Source: Nostoc sp. B(2019) (GTDB lineage: Bacteria > Cyanobacteriota > Cyanobacteriia > Cyanobacteriales > Nostocaceae). Taken from it: a DNA stretch of 64,000 bases. The stretch is taken from contig NZ_WVID01000011.1 of the NCBI RefSeq assembly GCF_010091925.1, forward strand, positions 62,001-126,000, in the 5' to 3' direction. How positions within the stretch are numbered: the first letter of the stretch is position 1; every line of letters starts with the position of its first letter. Shown here piece by piece: positions 37,579 through 46,514 of the stretch. The position numbers and the translations under genes are program-made. A model generated the notes under the pieces. That model saw only the letters and a program-made list of their open reading frames with translations, did no database searches and had not been told where the DNA came from.

Positions 37579-39255
37579 TCAAAAATTACTTCTACGCTTT
37601 TTAATCAAATCAGATGCTTTTTCTCCAATCATGATCGTGGGTGCATTCGTGTTTCCCGTAGTAATGATTGGCATAATTGATGCATCCACAACTCGTAAAC
37701 CATCAATCCCCCTGACCCTAAGTTGGGAATCAACAACCGCCATCTGGTCAAAGCCCATTTTGCATGTCCCGACGGGGTGGTTCACTGTATCGCACGCTTG
37801 GCGAATGTAGGCTCGAATCGCTTTGTCAGTAGACACGTCAGCACCGGGGGCGATTTCTTCACCCCGAAACTCAGCAAGCACCGCAGAATCGGCGAGTTGA
37901 CGCGCAATTTTAACTCCTTCAACAATTACTTGCATATCAGATTTATTCTGGAGATAGTTCGCCCGGATGAGTGGCGGGTCTTTGGGGTTCGCAGAACGCA
38001 AACTGACACTGCCACGGCTCTTAGGGTGGTTGTTAATCACAAGGATGGTGAATGCCGGGCCTTCGCGGGCAAAGGCAGGATTGACAAATAAGATTGGAGC
38101 ACAGGTAAACTGCACGTTGGGTGCAGCATGTAAACTCTTTTTGGTACGCAGGAACAACCCACCTTCTCCGATATTGCTGGTTGGCGCAGGTTGAATATCT
38201 TGAGTTGCTTGGTAAGCTACAGAGACAAGCGTGTGATCTTGGAGATTTTGACCGACACCCGGCAAATCAACGACTACAGGAATATCTAACGCCCGCAGAT
38301 GTTCTGCTGAACCAATCCCAGAAAGCATCAGCAGCTTGGGGGAATCAAACACACCAGCACTCAGAATCACTTCCTCGTTGACCATAACCTTGTGTTCCGT
38401 CCCGTTCCGAATATACGCAACTCCCACCGTACGCGTTCCCTCAAAGAGTAAACGAGTGACCAATGCTCCTGTTTGAATGGTCAAATTGGGGCGATTCAGA
38501 ATCGGACGCAGGAACGCGACTGCCGTACTTTGTCGCTTACCATCTTTCACCGTGAGTTGATAAAGTCCCGCGCCTTCTTGGTGTACACCATTAAAGTCGG
38601 GATTGCGTTCATAGCCTATTGCGATGGCGGCTTCCACAAAACTTTGCGATACAATGCTCGGAGCTATTGGATCGGTGATGCCAAGCGGCCCTGAGACTGC
38701 GTGGAATTCCGAAACAATGCGCTGCTGGTTTTCCGATTTCTTGAAGTAAGGCAAGACATCTTGGTAACTCCAACCCCAATTGCCTAAAGCTTGCCAGCGA
38801 TCGTAATCGCGGGAATTGCCTCGAATGTAAATCATGGCATTGATTGAACTGCTGCCACCCAGAACTTTGCCGCGCGGAGAGAAGATTTTGCGGTTATTCA
38901 AGTAGGGTTCTTTTTCAGTGAAGTATGCCCAGTCCATCTCAGAGTTTAGTAGTGTAGGCCATGCTACGGGAATCTGGATTTCTGGTTTAGTATCGGGACT
39001 ACCCGCTTCGAGCAGCAATGCTGTAGTTTCCGGGTCTTCTGTAAGACGGTTGGCGACGACACTGCCCGCCGATCCGGCACCAATCACTACATAATCGTAT
39101 TTAGCGATCGCGTTTGGATAATCTTTAGACAATCCCTTATCGCTCTGAGCATTAGCGGTGAGAATGTCAATCAGAGGCGCACTTCCTGCTGCTGCGGCTC
39201 CAGTGACAAAACCACCTGTGACTTTTACAAATTGACGTCGGGGAAGGCTATTCAT
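37579..39255 (-). CDS. Tat-exported GMC-family FAD oxidoreductase
   Basis: The product is 558 residues from the ATG at 39255; the longer frame from a TTG at 39294 is unlikely. MNSLPRRQFVKVTGGFVTGAAAAG is a twin-arginine signal. The mature enzyme has the GMC signatures: DYVVIGAGSAGSVVANRLTEDPETTALLLEAG binds FAD, GKVLGGSSSINAMIYIRGN is GMC signature 1, and GVFDSPKLLMLSGIG is signature 2. NHPVGTCKMG and GLRVVDASIMPIITTGNTNAPTIMIGEKASD hold the active-site histidine and end. It is most like choline/alcohol dehydrogenases; the substrate is unknown. Confidence 0.9.
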   Translation of the reverse strand: MNSLPRRQFVKVTGGFVTGAAAAGSAPLIDILTANAQSDKGLSKDYPNAIAKYDYVVIGAGSAGSVVANRLTEDPETTALLLEAGSPDTKPEIQIPVAWPTLLNSEMDWAYFTEKEPYLNNRKIFSPRGKVLGGSSSINAMIYIRGNSRDYDRWQALGNWGWSYQDVLPYFKKSENQQRIVSEFHAVSGPLGITDPIAPSIVSQSFVEAAIAIGYERNPDFNGVHQEGAGLYQLTVKDGKRQSTAVAFLRPILNRPNLTIQTGALVTRLLFEGTRTVGVAYIRNGTEHKVMVNEEVILSAGVFDSPKLLMLSGIGSAEHLRALDIPVVVDLPGVGQNLQDHTLVSVAYQATQDIQPAPTSNIGEGGLFLRTKKSLHAAPNVQFTCAPILFVNPAFAREGPAFTILVINNHPKSRGSVSLRSANPKDPPLIRANYLQNKSDMQVIVEGVKIARQLADSAVLAEFRGEEIAPGADVSTDKAIRAYIRQACDTVNHPVGTCKMGFDQMAVVDSQLRVRGIDGLRVVDASIMPIITTGNTNAPTIMIGEKASDLIKKRRSNF

Positions 39256-39653
39256 ATTTGATATATTGCACACCTTACATGAATAAATAGTCAAAAATTA
39301 GATATTTTAAGTTAGTATCATTGAGGCTAATTTTTTCAGAAAATCTTTTTTTTGGAAACAGTATATCTAGATTATTTATTAAACTAAAATTTTAGCTTGA
39401 ATTGTATATCTGCCAGACCTTAAAACTCATATAACTTCCACATCGACCTAAATAATCGAGTGTGCAAGTAGGTATAATCAAACATAAAATAAAATCCTAG
39501 TTCGTAGTGTTCGCGTAGCGTCTCGAAGAGAGCGATTCATCGCTCAAAATAAGATAAGGATGATCAGGACTAAAGTCCTTACCCTCCGGGTGACGCTCCT
39601 ACGTCGCTAACGCTGCGAAGACAGTTAGTCGCTCATGGGGGAAACCCCCAAGA

Positions 39654-39710
39654 CCCTTCGGGTTCGCCAGTTGCCTGCGGAGGGAAACCCTCCCGCAGCA
39701 CTGGACTCAC
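39654..39710. repeat. 57-bp hairpin repeat, copy 1
   Basis: CCCTTCGGGTTCGCCAGTTG, then a CTGCGGAGGG-AAA-CCCTCCCGCAG hairpin, then CACTGG. It matches copy 2 at 40047-40103 at 56 of 57 positions (A at 39705, T at 40098). The internal arms pair with one bulge. The outer GCCAGT/CACTGG ends recall the longer elements at 11692, 13664, 43884 and 59853. Confidence 0.8.
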
Positions 39711-39967
39711 CGCGCTAACTCACTACAAACTTTAATTTATTTACGCCTAGCTACTCAGTAGCTCTTTTCAGGCATTAAAGTTTGATTTTTATCAAATATA
39801 AGCAAATACTCAATTACCTGTCTGTTGGATGGTTGTCATCTGTCTGAAACAACGGAATTTTATTGATGTACAATTGTACTTAAAAAGATAGATGATATTT
39901 TAGTATAAAAAAATACGCTTTTTTTAGCGAGTAACGAGCGTCACCGGATGGCTTGTCCTTAGACATT

Positions 39968-40144
39968 AGACTTCTTGCAAAAGTCTGGGAAAAGGTTAAG
40001 GGGAAAAGGGAAAAGGGACTTACAAACCTTACCCTTTAACCTTTCCCCCTTCGGGTTCGCCAGTTGCCTGCGGAGGGAAACCCTCCCGCAGCACTGGTCT
40101 CACCTTTTCCCCAAGGTGCAAAAATATATTTTTGCAAGAGGTCT
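39968..40144. mobile_element. MITE-like element with terminal inverted repeats
   Basis: The left end AGACTTCTTGCAAAA (from 39968) and right end TTTTTGCAAGAGGTCT (to 40144) are inverted copies with about two mismatches. The 177-bp element has no open reading frame of its own. It has a second inverted pair inside (GGAAAAGGTTAAGGGG near 39987 and CCTTTAACCTTTCCCCC near 40032) and contains copy 2 of the 57-bp repeat. ATT flanks both ends and may be a short target duplication. No transposase is nearby. Confidence 0.6.
40047..40103. repeat. 57-bp hairpin repeat, copy 2, inside the inverted-repeat element
   Basis: This copy differs from copy 1 at a single base. It sits within the 39968-40144 element, so one repeat has inserted into, or been carried by, another. 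Confidence 0.8.
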
Positions 40145-40273
40145 ATTGCCTTCAGGATGCACCGCAACCACGTTAAGCTGGATTAAAGTAGCAATTTATT
40201 GCACTGTCTATATTAAATTGGCTAAATTAGCTAATCCTGTTAATTTTTAATTTTCGCTGCTTGAGAACCCGGA

Positions 40274-40996
40274 ATGTTAGACCGAATTTTTGATTACCTG
40301 AACTTTCATTTCAGCGTTGAAGCCTCTATAGTGCTGCTGATTCTGATTTTTTTAGAGGCAGTGCTATCCGCTGACAATGCGATCGCCCTCGCTGCGATCG
40401 CCCAAGGACTGGAGGACAAAAAACTTGAGCGTCAGGCACTCAACTTTGGTTTGGTCGTCGCATATATTCTGCGAATCTCCCTGATTCTAACTGCAACTTG
40501 GGTGCAAAAATTCTGGCAATTTGAATTTTTGGGTGCTGCATACTTGTTATGGCTGGTATTCCAACACTTTACCTCTCAAGAAACAGAGGACGATCATCAT
40601 CACGGCCCCCGCTTCAACTCACTATGGCAAGCGATCCCCGTGATTGCGTTTACAGATTTAGCATTTTCTTTGGATAGCGTGACAACTGCGATCGCTGTTT
40701 CTCAAGAAAAGTGGCTAGTACTGACGGGTGCAACAATTGGTATTATCACGCTGCGATTTATGGCGGGATTGTTTATCCGTTGGTTAGACGAATTTGAAAA
40801 TTTAGAAGATGCAGGCTATGTCACCGTGGCGTTGGTGGGCTTGCGACTGTTGTTAAAAGTGGTTAATGATGCTTTAGTACCACCAGAATGGTTCATGATT
40901 ACTGCGATCGGCCTTATCTTAGCCTGGGGATTTACGAAGCGTTCTGTCATCGAATTACCCCAAGAGGAACCGGAAAAAACTGAAGTGTCGAAGTAA
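40274..40996 (+). CDS. TerC-family integral membrane protein
   Basis: The 240-residue product has about seven hydrophobic helices. TerC signatures are the paired acidic motifs FLEAVLSADNAIALAAIA in the first helix and FTDLAFSLDSVTTAIAVS in the middle; the aspartates are thought to bind metal. TerC proteins are linked to tellurite resistance, Mn/Ca efflux and, in plants and cyanobacteria, thylakoid biogenesis. The start ATG at 40274 gives a normal N-terminus. The gene converges on ndk with a shared terminator. Confidence 0.92.
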   Translation: MLDRIFDYLNFHFSVEASIVLLILIFLEAVLSADNAIALAAIAQGLEDKKLERQALNFGLVVAYILRISLILTATWVQKFWQFEFLGAAYLLWLVFQHFTSQETEDDHHHGPRFNSLWQAIPVIAFTDLAFSLDSVTTAIAVSQEKWLVLTGATIGIITLRFMAGLFIRWLDEFENLEDAGYVTVALVGLRLLLKVVNDALVPPEWFMITAIGLILAWGFTKRSVIELPQEEPEKTEVSK

Positions 40997-41003
40997 CAAA
41001 ATA

Positions 41004-41059
41004 AGGGGAGAGGGGGGATTAAGTACATAAATTATTCTTGTTTCCCCCTTCTCTCCCCT
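41004..41059. terminator. Bidirectional terminator between terC and ndk
   Basis: AGGGGAGAGGGGGG on the left and CCCCCTTCTCTCCCCT on the right pair almost fully around an AT-rich loop of about 25 bases. It lies exactly between two convergent genes (8 bp after the terC stop, 9 bp after the ndk stop), so it can serve both strands. Confidence 0.65.
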
Positions 41060-41067
41060 CCTCTTTA

Positions 41068-41517
41068 CTACTCGTGCAACCAAGGGGTTATGTGAGGTTG
41101 CCAACTGACCAATTCTTCATCATTAAACCACAGAGCAATTTCTCGTTGTGCGGTTTCTTGAGCATCAGAACCGTGGATTAAGTTGCGACCAATATTCAGG
41201 CCAAAGTCGCCCCGAATTGTTCCCGGTTCTGCTGTTAGGGGATTCGTTGCACCAATAATTTTTCTAGCAGAAGCAACTACGCCATCTCCTTCCCACACCA
41301 TCGCTACGACTGGGCTAGAAGTGATAAATTCGACTAAACCACCAAAAAAAGGTCTTTCGCGGTGAACATCATAGTGCTGTTCAGCTAATTCCCGGCTGAC
41401 TTTCAGGAACTTCAAACCAACGAGGGTAAAACCTTTAGTTTCAAAGCGACGGATAATTTCACCCACCAATCCACGCTGTACGCCATCAGGCTTAATTGCT
41501 AAGAATGTGCGTTCCAA
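41068..41517 (-). CDS. ndk: Nucleoside diphosphate kinase
   Basis: Ndk transfers the gamma phosphate between nucleoside tri- and diphosphates through a phosphohistidine. The 149-residue product has [37 protein letters not shown] and [20 protein letters not shown], where NxxHGSD contains the catalytic histidine. Length and motifs are standard. It is monocistronic. Confidence 0.98.
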   Translation of the reverse strand: MERTFLAIKPDGVQRGLVGEIIRRFETKGFTLVGLKFLKVSRELAEQHYDVHRERPFFGGLVEFITSSPVVAMVWEGDGVVASARKIIGATNPLTAEPGTIRGDFGLNIGRNLIHGSDAQETAQREIALWFNDEELVSWQPHITPWLHE

Positions 41518-41587
41518 AGCTAACTCCCAAAACTTAATAAGTTTTTTATCTGGTCAATTGTCAGGTGTCTAACGCATTGTTTTGTCA

Positions 41588-41712
41588 AGAGTCTAAAGTC
41601 CAAAGTCAAAAGATTTTTCACTCTTGACAGACGCGATTAATCGCGTCTTTACTCTTGACTCTTGTACAGACGTGATTAATCGTGTCTGTGCTCTTGACTC
41701 CTGACTCTTGAC
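41588..41712. repeat. Short tandem repeats and two palindromes before speA
   Basis: The 297-bp ndk-speA spacer carries TCTAAAGTCCAAAGTCAAAAG and CTCTTGACTC heptamer-type repeats. Between them lie a perfect 20-bp palindrome AGACGCGATTAATCGCGTCT (41629-41648) and a near copy ACAGACGTGATTAATCGTGTCTGT in two pieces (41666-41689). The second differs by changes that keep G-U pairing in RNA. Confidence 0.75.
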
Positions 41713-41814
41713 CAATCAGAGTTTATCTCAGAAATTATCTTTAGGTGCATATCCGTTCGCAAATGAATGCGCTAAATTGTTAATTCGTGGGTGAAACACA
41801 GAGGTCAGGAAGAA

Positions 41815-43833
41815 ATGGGTGTTGAGTCAACTGCTACATCTGACGAGGTGGTAAAAGTACCGTCCAATGGACACAAATCTGAAGTGAAAAATCACAAGCA
41901 AAAAAAGCTGTTACCACCTAGTACTACCACAGGAGATACGCCTCGCTCCTGGAAAATAGAGGATAGCGAAGCCCTGTACCGCATTGAAGGTTGGGGACAG
42001 CCTTATTTTTCGATTAACGCTGCTGGTCATGTCACTGTATCCCCCAAGGGCGATCGCGGGGGTTCTCTAGACTTGTTTGAACTAGTCAATTCCTTGAAGC
42101 AGCGTAATTTGGGACTTCCCATATTGATTCGATTTTCCGATATTTTGGAAAACCGGATTGAGCGGTTGAATGCTTGTTTTGCAAAGGCGATCGCCCGCTA
42201 CAACTATCCTGGCGTCTATCGTGGCGTGTTTCCCGTCAAGTGTAACCAGGAGAGGCACTTGATTGAAGATTTAGTGAAATTTGGCAAGCCACATCAATTT
42301 GGTCTCGAAGCTGGTTCCAAGCCAGAATTAATGATTGCTCTGGCTACTCTGGATACCCCAGGAGCATTGCTAGTTTGCAATGGCTACAAAGACCAGGAAT
42401 ACATCGAAACGGCAATGTTAGCCCAAAGACTAGGGCAAACACCGATTATCGTTTTAGAACAGATTGAAGAGGTCGATCTGGTAATTGCCGCTAACCGCCA
42501 GTTAGGTATTAAGCCGATTTTGGGAGTTCGCGCTAAACTCAGTACTCAAGGCATGGGACGTTGGGGAACCTCTAGCGGCGATCGCGCTAAATTTGGTTTG
42601 ACAATGCCTGAAGTAATGGAGGCGGTTGATAGGTTACGCGAAGCTGACTTGCTCGATTCTTTGCAGTTGATGCACTTCCACATTGGCTCACAAATTTCTG
42701 CCATTAATGTAATTAAAGATGCCATCCAAGAAGCTAGCCGCATCTACGTAGAGTTGGCGATGCTGGGGGCAGATATGAAATATCTCGATGTTGGCGGTGG
42801 CTTGGGTGTAGATTATGACGGTTCCCAAACCAACTTTTACACCTCGAAAAATTACAATATGCAGAACTATGCCAATGATATCGTGGCAGAGTTAAAAGAT
42901 ACCTGTGCTGAGCGGCAAATTTCCGTACCAACACTGATTAGTGAAAGTGGACGAGCGATCGCTTCCCATCAGTCGGTACTGATTTTTGATGTTCTCAGCA
43001 CTAGCGATGTCCCCCTTGATCCGCCAGAACCTCCGCAAGAGGGCGAATCCCCAGTTATTAATTACCTTTGGGAAACCTACCAATCAATCAACATAGAGAA
43101 TTATCAGGAGTTCTATCACGACGCCACTCAATTCAAAGAAGAAGCTATCAGCCGCTTCAATTTGGGAATTTTACGCCTCAAAGAAAGAGCCAAAGCTGAG
43201 CGACTCTACTGGGCTTGTTGTAAAAAAATCCTTGACATCACCAGACAGCAAGAATACGTACCCGATGAATTGGAAGACCTAGAAAAAATCATGGCTTCCA
43301 TCTACTACGTAAATATGTCTGTGTTTCAATCAGCACCAGATTGCTGGGCGATCGACCAGTTATTCCCAATCCTGCCCATACACCGCCTAGATGAAGAACC
43401 GACGCGGCGCGGCATTTTAGCAGACCTGACGTGTGATAGTGATGGTAAAATAGACCGTTTTATTGACCTGCGTGATGTCAAATCGGTTTTAGAACTGCAC
43501 CCCTACAAGCCAGGAGAACCCTATTATTTGGGGATGTTCCTGAATGGAGCTTACCAAGAAATTATGGGCAATTTGCACAACCTCTTTGGCGATACCAATG
43601 CAGTTCATATCCAGTTGACTCCCAAAGGCTACCAGATTGAACACGTTGTCAAGGGTGACACCATGAGCGAAGTCGTGAGCTACGTGCAGTATGACTCCGA
43701 AGATATGGTGGAAAATATCCGCCAGCGTTGTGAGAAAGCTTTGGAGGAAAAACGCATTACTCTAGCAGAATCTCAGCGATTACTGCAAACCTACGAGCAG
43801 AGTCTCAGACGATATACGTATCTAAATAGCTAA
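41815..43833 (+). CDS. speA: Biosynthetic arginine decarboxylase
   Basis: SpeA makes agmatine from arginine, the first step of polyamine synthesis from arginine. I chose the ATG at 41815 (672 residues) because AGGAAG lies 6-11 bases upstream; a GTG at 41791 is weaker. The N-terminal 50 residues are a charged extension. The enzyme proper has YRGVFPVKCNQERHLIEDLV with the PLP lysine, QFGLEAGSKPEL, LQLMHFHIGSQI and LDVGGGLGVDYDGS. The C-terminal half contains the second PLP-face region (DCWAIDQLFPILPIHRLDEEPTRRGILADLTCDSDG). Fold type III, family length normal. Confidence 0.95.
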   Translation: MGVESTATSDEVVKVPSNGHKSEVKNHKQKKLLPPSTTTGDTPRSWKIEDSEALYRIEGWGQPYFSINAAGHVTVSPKGDRGGSLDLFELVNSLKQRNLGLPILIRFSDILENRIERLNACFAKAIARYNYPGVYRGVFPVKCNQERHLIEDLVKFGKPHQFGLEAGSKPELMIALATLDTPGALLVCNGYKDQEYIETAMLAQRLGQTPIIVLEQIEEVDLVIAANRQLGIKPILGVRAKLSTQGMGRWGTSSGDRAKFGLTMPEVMEAVDRLREADLLDSLQLMHFHIGSQISAINVIKDAIQEASRIYVELAMLGADMKYLDVGGGLGVDYDGSQTNFYTSKNYNMQNYANDIVAELKDTCAERQISVPTLISESGRAIASHQSVLIFDVLSTSDVPLDPPEPPQEGESPVINYLWETYQSINIENYQEFYHDATQFKEEAISRFNLGILRLKERAKAERLYWACCKKILDITRQQEYVPDELEDLEKIMASIYYVNMSVFQSAPDCWAIDQLFPILPIHRLDEEPTRRGILADLTCDSDGKIDRFIDLRDVKSVLELHPYKPGEPYYLGMFLNGAYQEIMGNLHNLFGDTNAVHIQLTPKGYQIEHVVKGDTMSEVVSYVQYDSEDMVENIRQRCEKALEEKRITLAESQRLLQTYEQSLRRYTYLNS

Positions 43834-43883
43834 TGGTCAAGAGTCAAAAAGTCAAGAGTCAAAAATTCAAAACATTCACTCTT

Positions 43884-44028
43884 GAACGCCAGTCGCCTCA
43901 AGTCGGGAAACCCTTTCGGCAGTTCCTCCTGGGGGAAACCCCCTTGGCGCAGCCTCTCGTAGAGAAGACCGGACTGCCGACGCTCCTACGTCGCTACCGC
44001 TACGCTAACACCACAGCGCTGGCTCCCC
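43884..44028. repeat. MITE-like repeat, GAACGCCAGT...CTGGCTCCCC family
   Basis: A 145-bp element begins GAACGCCAGTCGCCTCAAG and ends CAGCGCTGGCTCCCC. Inside are CTGGGGGAAACCCCC and CTCGTAGAGAAG hairpin motifs, seen elsewhere in the window. It is flanked by GTCAAGAGTCAAAA and TGACTCTTGATTCTTGAC tandem repeats on both sides. An open frame at 43833-44039 runs through it but is repeat DNA. Confidence 0.65.
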
Positions 44029-44046
44029 TTGACTCTTGATTCTTGA

Positions 44047-45216
44047 CTAATTTGTATTTGTCCCCAGCAATTCCGCGATCGCTTGTCGCTCAACAGGTGT
44101 CTGAGATGGTGGTGTCTGACGGGCATCGGTAATCAGCCAGTCTAAAGCAGCAGCTTGGACATCGATCGCAGCTCCAGTCTTATCCACGCAATAACGCCCA
44201 AACACTAACTTATCAACCAAGCGGACTCCTGGCCCCAGGCGTGACCATTCAAAAATCACGCTGTTTTCTACTGTTGCACCGCTGCATATCCAGCAATTGG
44301 GGCCAATCATGGCTGGGCCAACGATTTTAGCTCCGTCTTCTATTCTGGTCATGCCACCAATGTAAACTGGGCCTGTGATATCTACTTTGTCCCAATTCAC
44401 GGCAACATTTAAGCCAGTGTAGATTCCAGGAGCGACTTCATGACCTGGGATTTGCACGTTTTTGATTTCGCGCAGTAGCACACCACGAATCGCCCGCCAG
44501 TAGTCTGGTACTTTACCAATATCTACCCATTCAAAGTCCATAGGGATGGCATAAAATGGGGCTTTGATTTCCACTAGTTTGGGAAATAATTGGCTACCGA
44601 TGTCGTACTCTATTCCAGAGGGAATGTAATTAAATACCTCTGGTTCAAAGATATAAATACCTGTGTTGATGTTAGTGCTCAGAGCCTCTTCGGTTGAAGG
44701 TTTTTCTTGGAAAGCTTGAACACGACAATCTTCATCGGTGACGACCACACCGTAACTAGACACTTCTTCTTGTGGGACAGATTTCGTAATGATAGTGGCG
44801 ATTGAGCCTTTAGATTTATGCCACTTTACCGCGGCAGTCAAATCTAGATCAATCAAAGCATCACCGCATAACACCACAAAGGTATCATCAAAAAACGGTG
44901 AGAAATCTTGGATGCGGCGCATTCCTCCAGCAGAACCGATTGCTTCCCCCACCAGTTTACCGTCGTCATCAATTTTCCCTTCAAAAGAATAGGCAATCTG
45001 TACACCAAACCGCTGCCCATCACGAAAATAGTTTTCTATTTCCTCAGCCAAGTGACTAACATTGACCATAATCTGGTCAAAACCGTGTTGGCGTAACAGT
45101 TCCAGTAAAAATTCCATCACTGGTTTTTGCAGGATAGGAATCATCGGTTTGGGAGTTGTATAGGTAATCGGACGAACACGAGTACCCTTGCCCGCCGCGA
45201 GAATCATCGCTTTCAT
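44047..45216 (-). CDS. NDP-sugar pyrophosphorylase (sugar-1-phosphate nucleotidyltransferase)
   Basis: The 389-residue product opens MKAMILAAGKGTRVRPITYTTPKPMIPILQKPVMEFLLELL, the nucleotidyltransferase motif, and has VVLCGDALIDLD and VQAFQEKPS, both family features. After the catalytic domain (about 1-240) a left-handed beta-helix follows (VDITGPVYIGGMTRIEDGAKIVGPAMIGPNCWICSGATVENSVIFEWSRLG). It resembles mannose-1-phosphate guanylyltransferase or glucose-1-phosphate uridylyl/thymidylyltransferase-like proteins. Sequence alone does not settle the sugar; it probably supplies an activated sugar for glycan synthesis. Confidence 0.85.
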   Translation of the reverse strand: MKAMILAAGKGTRVRPITYTTPKPMIPILQKPVMEFLLELLRQHGFDQIMVNVSHLAEEIENYFRDGQRFGVQIAYSFEGKIDDDGKLVGEAIGSAGGMRRIQDFSPFFDDTFVVLCGDALIDLDLTAAVKWHKSKGSIATIITKSVPQEEVSSYGVVVTDEDCRVQAFQEKPSTEEALSTNINTGIYIFEPEVFNYIPSGIEYDIGSQLFPKLVEIKAPFYAIPMDFEWVDIGKVPDYWRAIRGVLLREIKNVQIPGHEVAPGIYTGLNVAVNWDKVDITGPVYIGGMTRIEDGAKIVGPAMIGPNCWICSGATVENSVIFEWSRLGPGVRLVDKLVFGRYCVDKTGAAIDVQAAALDWLITDARQTPPSQTPVERQAIAELLGTNTN

Positions 45217-45449
45217 AAAAGTTTATTCCTCAACCACAAGCCAGTTTACTTTCATCGAGTGATACTTAATCATCAGTTTTTATTTCTGCTCTAAGTTATC
45301 CCTAAACACAGGAATAACGGGAATTTGCTGGTTATTGCAACCATTAGATATGGCTAGATGACAAGCGATCAGTTATCTTTTCAATTTACTCGGATTTTGG
45401 GGCTGAAGCAAAAATCTGTAAATTATCTGTAGGGCTGCTTTTGACTTAC

Positions 45450-46280
45450 TTAGTTCATTGTTTGCTCGAAGGGCTTGTAGGTGTTAGCTGTATCTGTAAG
45501 TAAGCGAATTTTAATCTCATGATAAAACTCCTCTTGAAATAGCTCTACTTTGGATTGAGCCGAAAGTAGTAGTAGTGCCCAGAAAACACTAACAAGGTGA
45601 CTGTGTTTTGACTCATGGCCAGACCCATTTTGATATGATTGCTTTGTCTTTGACCACAACTCTACAAGTTGTTCCAGATTCAGCCAATTTTGTTCTAAAT
45701 GTAACTCTCTTGCTGAAAGATACAACACCTGCTCTAGTTCCCTAGCTACTTCCGTCAGATTTTCTTGGTGAGCTAACTCTAGTGCCTCCCGCATCGTTTG
45801 AACACTAGGCTGACGCTTGGGGCGAATAGGTTTACTGGCTTTCTGTACAAGTTTTAGCTGGTTCGCCATGATCTGCAATTGCTCAATTAACTCTTGCAGA
45901 GTGACGCGGCGCTTTGGTGGTGGCATTGCCGCTGGGCGACGACGCAATTGTCGTTCTAATGGTAGACGGTGAGCCTGATGTAATATCCCGTCTTCACTTT
46001 CTAAGATTGCATCATCTGCTATACCTTCTTGGGTATCTGCTCCTAAAGACAATTGCATCAAGGTGTTTGCTTTGAATAAAACTAGCATTGATGCTGACAA
46101 AAAAGCCTGTCCAGATTGGGACAAGTCGGCTTCATAGCCCCTTTCTGTTGCCTCTGGTGCCATTAGTTCTAAATAACGGTCAATCACCTCGATCACTTGG
46201 ACATCCCAGGGATCAATTTCCCCCTGTTCAGCTTGCTCAATCAGGAGTGTAATTGTTTCTAATAGCTCGGAAGCATCCAT
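45450..46280 (-). CDS. scpA: Segregation and condensation protein A
   Basis: ScpA is the kleisin subunit that bridges SMC heads. The 276-residue product starts ELLETITLLIEQAEQGEIDPWDVQVIEVIDRYLELM, which matches the N-terminal SMC-neck-binding helix and the IDPWDV motif. LSQSGQAFLSASMLVLFKANTLMQL and the long helical middle follow, and the C-terminal part holds a winged-helix-like stretch. scpB and smc are not adjacent in this window. Typical lengths are 240-280 residues. Confidence 0.88.
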   Translation of the reverse strand: MDASELLETITLLIEQAEQGEIDPWDVQVIEVIDRYLELMAPEATERGYEADLSQSGQAFLSASMLVLFKANTLMQLSLGADTQEGIADDAILESEDGILHQAHRLPLERQLRRRPAAMPPPKRRVTLQELIEQLQIMANQLKLVQKASKPIRPKRQPSVQTMREALELAHQENLTEVARELEQVLYLSARELHLEQNWLNLEQLVELWSKTKQSYQNGSGHESKHSHLVSVFWALLLLSAQSKVELFQEEFYHEIKIRLLTDTANTYKPFEQTMN

Positions 46281-46514
46281 CAGCTAGTTATAAGTTAAGT
46301 AATAAGATTCCAAAAACGATAAATTCAACAGTAAATTATTGAGCGTATGCTCATATACTCTGCACATTCGCTTGTGCTGCTTCTATTTAAGAATTAGCTA
46401 GATGGCGATCGCGCAAGTTTCAACAATTAAACTAGACAACCAGATGGTATTACAAAGTTAAAAATTAAAAGAAAGAATTTTGGCTTTGTTACCTTTAATT
46501 TTTGGACTTGTGTC

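Larger units (their letters stand above)
39256..40273. other. Gene-free spacer of about 1 kb, rich in repeats
   Basis: No convincing gene lies between the GMC oxidoreductase and terC. A 91-codon frame at 39975-40250 is formed from repeat DNA. The stretch holds a GCGTAGCGTCTCGAAGAGAG repeat (about 39511-39530), the two 57-bp hairpin repeats and the 177-bp inverted-repeat element listed separately. The last 130 bp before terC are AT-rich and likely carry its promoter. Confidence 0.6.

Noticed and set aside
39975-40250. 91-codon open frame in the spacer before terC
   Set aside because: It is formed by the inverted-repeat element and the 57-bp repeat, has no ribosome site, and its product looks like no protein.
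43833-44039. 68-codon frame after speA
   Set aside because: It starts by overlapping the last base of the speA stop codon and reads through a repeat element flanked by short tandem repeats.
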